Shown here in pieces: positions 1 through 14,763 of a stretch of 15,840 nt of DNA (the first letter of the stretch is position 1; each line of letters begins with the position of its first letter). This DNA comes from Hyphomicrobiales bacterium (GTDB lineage: Bacteria > Pseudomonadota > Alphaproteobacteria > Rhizobiales > Xanthobacteraceae), in contig JAHFPO010000037.1 of NCBI GenBank assembly GCA_023266695.1, forward strand, positions 1 through 15,840, given 5' to 3'. Below the pieces are notes generated by a model that was not told where the DNA came from, made no database searches, and saw only the letters and a list, made by a program, of their open reading frames with translations. The position numbers and the translations under genes are program-made.

Positions 1-120
1 ACCCTTCTCCGCCAATACCTTGGTGATCGCCGCCGTCAGTGACGTCTTGCCGTGGTCCACGTGTCCAATCGTCCCCACGTTGCAGTGCGGCTTCGTCCGT
101 GCAAATTTTTGCTTGGCCAT
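1..120 (-). CDS. tuf: Elongation factor Tu, N-terminal 40 residues (partial, runs off the left edge)
   Basis: EF-Tu is the GTPase that carries aminoacyl-tRNA to the ribosomal A site in the cytoplasm. Only the first 40 codons are in the window. The ATG is at 120 and the protein begins MAKQKFARTKPHCNVGTIGH, followed by the P-loop GHVDHGKT at residues 19-26. A Shine-Dalgarno GGAG lies 6 bases before the ATG, which supports this start. The gene follows fusA after 49 bases, the usual position of the str-operon tuf copy. A second tuf 3' end lies at the other edge of the window, so the genome appears to carry two copies in the same orientation. The two fragments cover different parts of the protein and cannot be compared here. 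The identification is certain; the rest of the gene is unseen. Confidence 0.97.
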   Translation of the reverse strand, partial: MAKQKFARTKPHCNVGTIGHVDHGKTSLTAAITKVLAEKG

Positions 121-169
121 GGGTCTCTCCGTTCCGGTCTCTCGGCGGTCTCTAAAATGATCAGAGGTC

Positions 170-2245
<2,076 letters not shown>

Positions 2246-2269
2246 GGTCCGGGGTCCTTCGATCCATCC

Positions 2270-2740
2270 TCACCAGCGGTAATGCGAGAAGGCGCGATTC
2301 GCCTCCGCCATGCGGTGAGTGTCCTCGCGCTTCTTGACGGCGTTTCCCCGGTTGTTGGAGGCATCGAGCAACTCGCCCGAAAGCTTGTCCACCATGGTTT
2401 TTTCATTGCGCTCGCGCGCCGCTGCGATGATCCAGCGGATGGCGAGCGTTTGACGGCGGTCGGGCCGCACTTCGATCGGCACCTGATAGGTCGCCCCGCC
2501 GACGCGGCGTGAGCGTACTTCGACGGACGGCATCACGTTGTCGAGCGCCTGCTCGAACACGGCGACCGGATTCTGCTTGATCTTGGCTTCGATCTGTTCG
2601 AGCGCGCCATAGACGATCGATTCCGCGACCGACTTCTTGCCCTGTCGCATGACGCTGTTCATGAACCGGCTGACCTTGAGATTCCCGAACTTCGGGTCGG
2701 GAACCAATTCGCGGCGCTCGGCGCGGTGACGGCGGGACAT
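2270..2740 (-). CDS. rpsG: 30S ribosomal protein S7
   Basis: S7 is the primary assembly protein of the 30S head. It binds the 3' major domain of 16S rRNA near the E site. The 156-residue product has the family's normal length and begins MSRRHRAERRELVPDPKFGN. The conserved beta-hairpin segment RRVGGATYQVPIEVRPDRR lies at about residues 78-96, and the C-terminus ends in AFSHYRW. The ATG at 2740 is 18 bases after the rpsL stop, with GGAG upstream. In E. coli S7 represses the str operon by binding a roughly 100-base rpsL-rpsG spacer (established there). The 18-base spacer here cannot hold that structure, so any S7 control must use another site. Product identity is certain; the regulatory difference is inference. 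Confidence 0.98.
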   Translation of the reverse strand: MSRRHRAERRELVPDPKFGNLKVSRFMNSVMRQGKKSVAESIVYGALEQIEAKIKQNPVAVFEQALDNVMPSVEVRSRRVGGATYQVPIEVRPDRRQTLAIRWIIAAARERNEKTMVDKLSGELLDASNNRGNAVKKREDTHRMAEANRAFSHYRW

Positions 2741-2758
2741 GGCTTCAGCTCTCCCGGA

Positions 2759-3130
2759 TCATTTCGGCCGCTTGGCGCCATAGAGCGAACGGCGCTGCTT
2801 GCGGTTCTTGACGCCCTGGGTGTCGAGCACGCCACGAATGATGTGGTAGCGCACGCCCGGCAGATCCTTGACGCGGCCGCCGCGGATCATGACGACCGAG
2901 TGCTCCTGCAGATTATGGCCCTCGCCCGGGATATAGCCGATCACCTCGAAGCCGTTGGTGAGGCGGACCTTCGCGACCTTGCGCAGCGCCGAGTTCGGTT
3001 TCTTCGGCGTCGTGGTGTAGACGCGCGTGCATACGCCGCGCTTCTGGGGCGAGGCCTCGAGCGCCGGCACCTTGTTGCGGTAGCGCGGCGCCTGCCGTGG
3101 CTTGCGGATCAGCTGGTTGATGGTCGGCAT
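2759..3130 (-). CDS. rpsL: 30S ribosomal protein S12
   Basis: S12 lies at the decoding centre of the 30S subunit and affects accuracy and streptomycin sensitivity. The 123-residue protein starts MPTINQLIRKPRQAPRYRNK, the standard family N-terminus. For this reason I place the start at the ATG at 3130 and not at any of the in-frame starts further upstream. The loop TTTPKKPNSALRK includes Lys43, and GGRVKDLPG includes Lys88 and Asp89. The two lysines where classical streptomycin-resistance changes occur are therefore wild type. The stop is 18 bases before rpsG. A GAG-containing ribosome-binding site lies 6 bases upstream of the ATG. A 435-base non-coding stretch with a probable promoter and several hairpins precedes the gene and separates it from rpoC, so rpsL probably opens its own transcription unit. 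Confidence 0.98.
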   Translation of the reverse strand: MPTINQLIRKPRQAPRYRNKVPALEASPQKRGVCTRVYTTTPKKPNSALRKVAKVRLTNGFEVIGYIPGEGHNLQEHSVVMIRGGRVKDLPGVRYHIIRGVLDTQGVKNRKQRRSLYGAKRPK

Positions 3131-3387
3131 TCGAAGCTCTTTCCCCGAAACCTTTCGTCCTTCGTTCCTCGCGTCCGACCGCGCGTCGATCCCGGCAAAC
3201 GAAACGCGCGCCATCCGCGGGGCTCGCGGAGCAGCGCCCATCCGTTGCACAGAGAACCACGACACGGGAACGCGCCGCGGCTCGGCACTCGATCTGACAG
3301 TGGCTGTCAGAGGCAGCGTTTCGGCACCCTTGGTCGGCGCTGGGCGCACCAACCGGCGGTCCCGACCGCCTGCCGCAAAGTTGCGGG
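3131..3387 (-). promoter_or_regulatory. Hairpin-rich 5' leader of the rpsL-rpsG-fusA-tuf unit
   Basis: This non-coding stretch lies between the promoter candidate and rpsL. Inverted repeats seen by eye, in order of transcription, are CCGCA/TGCGG (3373-3386), GGCGGT/ACCGCC with a four-base loop (3355-3370), TTGGTGCGC/GCGC(CG)ACCAA (3330-3352), CTGACAG/CTGTCAG (3294-3310), TCCGCG/CGCGGA (3214-3230) and CGCGCGT/ACGCGCG (3180-3210). None is followed by a T-run, so they do not look like terminators. An in-frame open stretch continues upstream of the rpsL ATG, but it does not resemble any extension of S12. The leader could bind a ribosomal protein, act in anti-termination or RNA processing, or simply reflect GC-rich sequence. 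It matches no named riboswitch that I recognise. Confidence 0.45.
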
Positions 3388-3417
3388 TTTTTAGCGTCCC
3401 AAGTCGCGGCCCGTCAA
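3388..3417 (-). promoter_or_regulatory. Candidate housekeeping promoter for the str genes
   Basis: On the minus strand TTGACG (3412-3417), preceded by CC as in the common alphaproteobacterial CTTGAC -35 element, is followed after 18 bases by TAAAAA (3388-3393) as a possible -10. The -35 matches the consensus at 5 of 6 positions and the -10 at 4 of 6. Its position, downstream of the rpoC terminator candidate and about 257 bases before rpsL, suits a separate promoter for rpsL-rpsG-fusA-tuf. The transcription start is not visible, and the -10 is only fair. Confidence 0.45.
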
Positions 3418-3503
3418 GGTGAAAAGCCCGGAAACGCGAGATTTTGCGGCCTTTTTGGCGGTTTTGGCCGTTCCGGACACGAACCGCGCCGATACGCCGC
3501 CCG

Positions 3504-3542
3504 AAAAGCGAAGGGCCGCCCTTGTCTCAGACGGCCCCTCTC
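3504..3542 (-). terminator. Candidate intrinsic terminator after rpoC
   Basis: Starting about 25 bases past the rpoC stop, the RNA can form a stem of AGGGGCCG with CGGCCCTT (one G-U pair), extended inside by two pairs, around a 9-base loop. A short TTTT (3504-3507) lies 3 bases after the stem. The T-run is short, so termination may be partial. A second, weaker inverted repeat (CCGGAA at 3471-3476 with TTCCGG at 3428-3433, then TTTT) lies further down and could add to it. Confidence 0.5.
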
Positions 3543-3565
3543 TTCGTGTGTGACCCGCGCCCGGC

Positions 3566-7774
<4,209 letters not shown>

Positions 7775-7862
7775 CACCTTCTCCTTCGGTCCGGCCACCG
7801 GGGTTGTTCGGCCCCGCGCCGGAAGGAATTCAGATCACGACACGCGTCGTAACTCTCGGGCC

Positions 7863-7889
7863 GCGCGGGGATTCGCGCGACCCCCGCGC
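7863..7889 (-). other. GC-rich stem-loop in the rpoB-rpoC gap
   Basis: Just after the rpoB stop, GCGCGGGG and CCCCGCGC form a perfect 8-bp stem around an 11-base loop. No T-run follows, so it is not a standard terminator. It may stabilise or mark a processing point between the two cistrons. The rest of the 120-base rpoB-rpoC gap (7775-7894) holds only the strong rpoC ribosome-binding site. Confidence 0.4.
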
Positions 7890-7894
7890 CGGAG

Positions 7895-12022
<4,128 letters not shown>

Positions 12023-12025
12023 CTC

Positions 12026-12050
12026 GTTTCTCGCTCCGTAGGGACGAAAC
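12026..12050 (-). promoter_or_regulatory. Possible hairpin enclosing the rpoB ribosome-binding site
   Basis: Immediately before the rpoB ATG, GTTTC (12046-12050) can pair with GAAAC (12026-12030), and TCC with the GGA of the only good Shine-Dalgarno-like GGAG. This could hide the ribosome-binding site. A CCGCGG-CTCA-CCGCGG hairpin sits directly upstream at 12050-12065. The stems are short and the effect is unproven. Confidence 0.3.
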
Positions 12051-12073
12051 CGCGGTGAGCCGCGGCCGTCCGG

Positions 12074-12117
12074 AAAATCCGCCTCCCGCCCCGCGGCGGG
12101 CGCGCCGGGCGGCGGAT
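12074..12117 (-). terminator. Attenuator-like hairpin between rplL and rpoB
   Basis: ATCCGCC and GGCGGAT form a perfect 7-bp outer stem. After one mismatch it continues as CCCG/CGGG, and TTTTCC follows directly. This is an intrinsic terminator shape with a short T-run, fitting partial termination. In E. coli an attenuator at this same place keeps rpoBC below the ribosomal protein genes (established there). That this hairpin does the same here is inference. Confidence 0.5.
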
Positions 12118-12141
12118 CAACCGCCGTCCGCAACTTGTTTC

Positions 12142-12233
12142 GTCATGCCCGGGCTCGTCCCGGGCATCCACGTCTTACCGGTCGCGATCCCCGGGCCTCC
12201 CCCGGATCAGGTCCGGGGTCGCCCGGGGATGAC
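12142..12233. repeat. Palindromic intergenic repeat element (GTCATGCCCGGGC type)
   Basis: A 92-base element is bounded by inverted ends GTCATGCCCGGGC and GCCCGGGGATGAC, which differ at one position. Inside it ATGCCCGGG/CCCGGGCAT form a 9-bp stem with a five-base loop (12145-12167). Next, ATCCCCGGGC/GCCCGGGGAT form a perfect 10-bp pair (12187-12196 with 12221-12230) enclosing a second hairpin, CCCCGGA/TCCGGGG with a five-base loop (12200-12218). I remember similar GTCATGCCCGGGC...CCCGGGCATCCACG sequences as dispersed intergenic repeats in Bradyrhizobium-like genomes; no search was run. It carries no gene. Confidence 0.65.
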
Positions 12234-12262
12234 CTTGTGCGGGCGACACCCGCCCAAGGTCA
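12230..12262 (-). other. Stem-loop starting at the rplL stop codon
   Basis: TGACCTTG, whose TGA is the rplL stop codon, pairs perfectly with CAAGGTCA. After one mismatch the stem continues as GCGGG/CCCGC around a five-base loop, giving 13 pairs in total. No T-run follows. It overlaps the edge of the neighbouring repeat element by four bases. It may protect the 3' end of an rplJL mRNA or slow the polymerase. Confidence 0.45.
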
Positions 12263-12625
12263 CTTCAGCTCAACCTTGGCGCCCACTTTCTCGAGGGTCG
12301 CCTTGATCTTCGCCGCCTCGTCCTTGTTCACGCCCTCTTTGACGGCTTTGGGCGCGCCTTCCACGAGGTCCTTCGCTTCCTTGAGGCCGAGGCCGGTGAT
12401 CGCCCGGACCTCCTTGATGACCTCGATCTTCTTGTCGCCGGCACTGGCGAGGACGACCGTGAACTCGGTCTTCTCCTCGACCGCCGCGGCGGCGGGCGCC
12501 GCCGCGACCGCGACCGCGGCCGCCGCCGACACGCCCCATTTTTCCTCGAGTTGCTTGGCGAGATCCGCCGCTTCGAGAACGGTGAGCTTGCTGAGCTCGT
12601 CTACGATCTTCTCCAGATTTGCCAT
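12260..12625 (-). CDS. rplL: 50S ribosomal protein L7/L12
   Basis: L7/L12 is the multicopy flexible stalk protein that recruits and stimulates the translational GTPases. The 121-residue product starts MANLEKIVDELSKLTVLEAA. Residues 1-33 form the dimerising helical domain that attaches to L10. An Ala-rich hinge (about 34-49) follows, then the globular C-terminal domain beginning near EEKTEFTVVL and carrying the factor-binding helix around ITGLGLKEAKDLVEGAPK. The ATG at 12625 lies 38 bases after the rplJ stop, with AGGA upstream. Acidic composition and length are typical. It is produced in molar excess over L10 in other bacteria; any local reason for that is not obvious here apart from its own ribosome-binding site. 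Confidence 0.98.
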   Translation of the reverse strand: MANLEKIVDELSKLTVLEAADLAKQLEEKWGVSAAAAVAVAAAPAAAAVEEKTEFTVVLASAGDKKIEVIKEVRAITGLGLKEAKDLVEGAPKAVKEGVNKDEAAKIKATLEKVGAKVELK

Positions 12626-12663
12626 TTCCTGTTCCTCTCGGTTCGAACCAAATACCGGAACCG

Positions 12664-13182
12664 CTACGCGGCTTCGCTCTTCTGGCCGTATGCCCCGAAC
12701 ACCCGCGCGAGCTTCTGCGCCGGCGCGTTCACGACCTGCGCGATCTTGGTCGCCGGCGCCTGGATGAGGCCGATCAACTTCGCGCGCAGTTCGTCGAGCG
12801 ACGGCAGGGAGGCGAGCGCCTTCACGCCGTCGAGGTTGAGGGCGGTCGATCCCATCGCGCCGCCGAGGATCACGAACTTCTCGTTCCCCTTGGCGAACTC
12901 GACAGCGATCTTGGGCGCCGTCACTGGATCGCCCGAATAGGCGATCACGGTCGGTCCCTTGAGAAGGGACGCGACATGGGCGACGTCCGTGCCTTCGAGA
13001 GCTTTTTTCGCGAGGCGGTTCTTGGCGACCTTCACGCCGGCCCCCTTTTGCTTCATCTGCCGGCGTAGCGCCGACATCTGAGCAACGGTGAGGCCGGAAT
13101 AGTGAGCCACCACGACGGCAACGGCGTTCTTGAACACGCCGTTGAGCGCCGTGACCTGCTCCTGCTTTTCCGCTCGGTCCAC
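12664..13182 (-). CDS. rplJ: 50S ribosomal protein L10
   Basis: L10 anchors L7/L12 dimers to 23S rRNA at the base of the stalk and represses its own operon in bacteria where this was tested. I choose the GTG at 13182, giving 172 residues beginning (V/M)DRAEKQEQVTALNGVFKN. GGAG lies 7 bases upstream, and the family begins at this point. An ATG 32 codons earlier is in frame but would translate the hairpins of the leader into a low-complexity tail unlike L10. The RNA-binding N-terminal domain includes HYSGLTVAQMSALRRQMK and KNRLAKKAL. The C-terminal helix APATKIAQVVNAPAQKLARV is the L7/L12 docking region. rplL follows after 38 bases, and a 356-base structured gap precedes the gene. Confidence 0.96.
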   Translation of the reverse strand: MDRAEKQEQVTALNGVFKNAVAVVVAHYSGLTVAQMSALRRQMKQKGAGVKVAKNRLAKKALEGTDVAHVASLLKGPTVIAYSGDPVTAPKIAVEFAKGNEKFVILGGAMGSTALNLDGVKALASLPSLDELRAKLIGLIQAPATKIAQVVNAPAQKLARVFGAYGQKSEAA

Positions 13183-13360
13183 TCTCTGTCTCCGGTTGGC
13201 GGCGACATCTTCGCCGCCGGTTTCACCTTGCCGGCCCGCTTCTGCCTTCACGGGCAGAGGAGCGGGTCGACGCTCCACTCGCCCTGTACCCTTGGGCCGT
13301 GGCGGGCCAAGGTGTGGTTCGAACCGATCGCGGGCTCGCGCCCGAAACCAGCCGATCCCC
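13183..13360 (-). promoter_or_regulatory. rplJ leader: probable L10-type autoregulatory RNA
   Basis: The stretch before rplJ is packed with perfect stems. They are CGGGC/GCCCG closed by a GCGA tetraloop (13331-13344) inside a GATCG/CGATC outer stem, CCTTGG/CCAAGG (13290-13312), GGAGCG/CGCTCC (13259-13276), TCTGCC/GGCAGA with loop CGTGAA (13241-13258) and GGCGGCGA/TCGCCGCC (13198-13218). The last ends four bases before the GGAG of rplJ. GGGC at 13281-13284 could instead pair with GCCC at 13252-13255, which excludes the TCTGCC hairpin, so two folds compete. L10 leaders bound by L10-L7/L12 are known at this position in other bacteria. I infer the same role but did not match it to a covariance model. 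Confidence 0.5.
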
Positions 13361-13458
13361 GTCTCATGCAGGCTCTTTCGAATTAAGCCCGGGCCTAAGC
13401 CCGCGCGCCCGCAGTCTCGGACAGGACGCCGGACGGCTCATCGCCTTCCGGCCATTCT

Positions 13459-13484
13459 CGCAAGCGGCACTTCAACCGCTTGCG
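13459..13484. other. Perfect 9-bp inverted repeat upstream of rplJ
   Basis: CGCAAGCGG and CCGCTTGCG are exact inverted copies around the 8-base spacer TTGAAGTG. The element lies about 55 bases past the rplA stop, within the only part of the rplA-rplJ gap where a promoter for rplJL could sit. It may be an RNA hairpin or a DNA operator. I recognise no convincing -10 element near it. The stretch 13361-13458 shows only a GGGCTTA direct repeat (13384-13402). Confidence 0.35.
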
Positions 13485-13526
13485 AAACCAGTTGCGAACC
13501 GTTTCCGAACGCTCGGGAACGACTCG

Positions 13527-13557
13527 AAAAAATCGCTCTCAGCGCCCGAAGACGCTG
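13527..13557 (-). terminator. Candidate terminator/attenuator at the end of rplA
   Basis: The last codons and stop of rplA can fold as CAGCGTC-TTCG-GGCGCTG, a 7-bp stem closed by a C(UUCG)G tetraloop. Alternatively CGCT-GAG-AGCG forms directly before ATTTTTT. Six consecutive T (13527-13532) follow, the longest T-run seen after a hairpin in this window. The 7-bp stem ends 7 bases before the T-run, and the alternative stem is short, so efficiency is uncertain. The position between rplKA and rplJL fits partial separation of the two units. Confidence 0.45.
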
Positions 13558-14237
13558 TTGGTCTCCACGCGGACTCCAGGACCCATGGTCGAGGAAATCG
13601 CGATCCTCTTGATGAAGGTGCCCTTGATGCCCTGCGGCTTCGATTTCGCCACCGCGTCGGCGAAGGCGCGGATATTCTGCGCGAGCTGTTCGGCCGTGAA
13701 CGAGGCCTTGCCGACCCCGGCCTGGACGATGCCCGCCTTCTCGACGCGGAATTCGACGGCGCCGCCCTTCTGCGCCTTGATGGCGGCGGCGAGATCGTTG
13801 GTGACGGTGCCGACCTTCGGGTTCGGCATCAGCCCGCGCGGCCCCAATACCTTCCCGAGCCGGCCGACCAGCGGCATCATGTCCGGGGTCGCGACGCAGC
13901 GATCGAAATCGATCTGGCCGCTGTTCACTTTCTCCACCAGATCCTCGGCGCCGACGATATCGGCGCCGGCGGCCTTGGCCTCGTCGGCCTTGGCGCCCTT
14001 GGCGAACACCGCGACCTTGGCACCGCGGCCCGAGCCGTTCGGCAGGTTGCAGACGCCGCGCACCATCTGGTCGGAGTGACGCGGATCGACGCCCAGATTC
14101 ATCGCTACCTCGATGGTCTCGTCGAACTTGGCCTTGGCGCGATCCTTCACGAGCTTCACCGCCTCCTCGAGCGGATAGGCCTTGATGGGCTCGATCCCCT
14201 CGCGGGCGGCACGAAAGCGTTTTCCCGGTTTCGTCAT
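13539..14237 (-). CDS. rplA: 50S ribosomal protein L1
   Basis: L1 forms the mobile stalk that contacts deacylated tRNA at the E site, and it represses rplKA in E. coli. From the ATG at 14237 the protein has 232 residues and starts MTKPGKRFRAAREGIEPIKA, aligning with the usual MAKxGKR beginning. A GTG one codon earlier (14240) is also possible and would add one Met. The RNA-binding faces include FDETIEVAMNLGVDPRHSDQ and the C-terminal GTFIKRIAISSTMGPGVRVE. The signature region GKVLGPRGLMPNPKVGTVT is intact. The ATG lies 4 bases after the rplK stop, so translation is probably coupled. The final codons overlap a terminator-like hairpin. Confidence 0.97.
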   Translation of the reverse strand: MTKPGKRFRAAREGIEPIKAYPLEEAVKLVKDRAKAKFDETIEVAMNLGVDPRHSDQMVRGVCNLPNGSGRGAKVAVFAKGAKADEAKAAGADIVGAEDLVEKVNSGQIDFDRCVATPDMMPLVGRLGKVLGPRGLMPNPKVGTVTNDLAAAIKAQKGGAVEFRVEKAGIVQAGVGKASFTAEQLAQNIRAFADAVAKSKPQGIKGTFIKRIAISSTMGPGVRVETNSVFGR

Positions 14238-14241
14238 CACC

Positions 14242-14670
14242 TCACCCCGTGACCTCGATGCCCATGGAGCGGGCGGAGCCTTCGATCATGCGCATGGCCG
14301 CATCGATCGTGTCGCAGTTCAGGTCCTTCATCTTCTTCTCGGCGATCTCCTTGACTTGCGTCTTGGAAACCTGGGCGATCGGCTCGCGGCCGGGGGTTCC
14401 CGATCCCTGCTCGATCTTCGCCGCCTTCTTCAAGAAATAGGAGACCGGCGGGGTCTTCATCTCGAAGCTGAAGGAGCGGTCTCCATAGATGGTGATGGTG
14501 ACGGGGATCGGCATCCCCTTCTCCAGCTTCTGGGTCTGGGCGTTGAACGCCTTGCAGAACTCCATGATGTTGAGGCCGCGCTGGCCCAAGGCCGGGCCGA
14601 TCGGCGGCGCCGGATTGGCGGCGCCCGCCGGCACCTGCAACTTCAAATAACCAGTTACCTTCTTCGCCAT
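14242..14670 (-). CDS. rplK: 50S ribosomal protein L11
   Basis: L11 binds the GTPase-associated region of 23S rRNA and is needed for the RelA stringent response and factor turnover. The 142 residues match the family length. It starts MAKKVTGYLKLQVPAGAANP, and the flexible N-terminal domain carries Pro22 and Pro23, where thiostrepton-type resistance changes are known in other species; both are wild type. The RNA-binding C-terminal domain includes KTPPVSYFLKKAAKIEQGSG and CDTIDAAMRMIEGSARSMGI. The ATG at 14670 has GGAG six bases upstream. It follows nusG across a 93-base gap containing a likely L1 operator, and rplA begins almost at its stop. Confidence 0.98.
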   Translation of the reverse strand: MAKKVTGYLKLQVPAGAANPAPPIGPALGQRGLNIMEFCKAFNAQTQKLEKGMPIPVTITIYGDRSFSFEMKTPPVSYFLKKAAKIEQGSGTPGREPIAQVSKTQVKEIAEKKMKDLNCDTIDAAMRMIEGSARSMGIEVTG

Positions 14671-14687
14671 TCCTCACTCCCATCACG

Positions 14688-14705
14688 TGCCGGCGCCGGC
14701 CGGCA
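14688..14705 (-). other. Stem-loop ahead of the rplK ribosome-binding site
   Basis: TGCCGGC-CGGC-GCCGGCA on the minus strand forms a perfect 7-bp stem with a four-base loop about 17 bases before the rplK ATG. It lies between the candidate L1 operator and the ribosome-binding site. No T-run follows. It could work with the operator in controlling rplK translation. Confidence 0.35.
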
Positions 14706-14713
14706 TCGGGGTC

Positions 14714-14759
14714 CTGTGGTGCGGTCCGGGCGTTTGGCGGGCGCCCTTTCCTCCCACAG
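14714..14759 (-). promoter_or_regulatory. Candidate L1 operator in the rplKA leader
   Basis: CTGTGG (14754-14759) pairs with CCACAG (14714-14719). Above this is an asymmetric internal loop, with GAGGAAA on the 5' side and GGACCGCA on the 3' side. An upper stem GGGCG/CGCCC follows. The 5' strand reads GTGGGAGG, identical to my memory of the L1-binding helix of 23S rRNA, where it also lies at the junction of a lower GUGG/CCAC stem and an asymmetric loop. The opposite strand keeps GACC and ACCAC. In E. coli L1 represses rplKA through such an imitation before rplK. The role here is inference from position and shape. Confidence 0.5.
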
Positions 14760-14763
14760 CCGT

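Noticed and set aside
3131..3352. N-terminal extension of S12 by up to 74 residues.
   Set aside because: The family begins MPTINQL and a ribosome-binding site precedes that ATG. The extension is low-complexity translation of the hairpin-rich leader.
12023..12133. RpoB starting 37 codons upstream.
   Set aside because: The added residues are unlike RpoB and come from the attenuator-like hairpin. MAQTFTGRKR is the family start.
13183..13278. L10 starting at an ATG 32 codons upstream.
   Set aside because: The extension translates leader stems and has no L10 similarity. The GTG at 13182 has a well-spaced GGAG and gives the normal 172 residues.
13316..13325. GGTTCGAACC palindrome resembling a tRNA T-loop, considered as a tRNA remnant.
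   Set aside because: No acceptor, D-arm or anticodon arm can be built around it, so it is treated as part of the rplJ leader.
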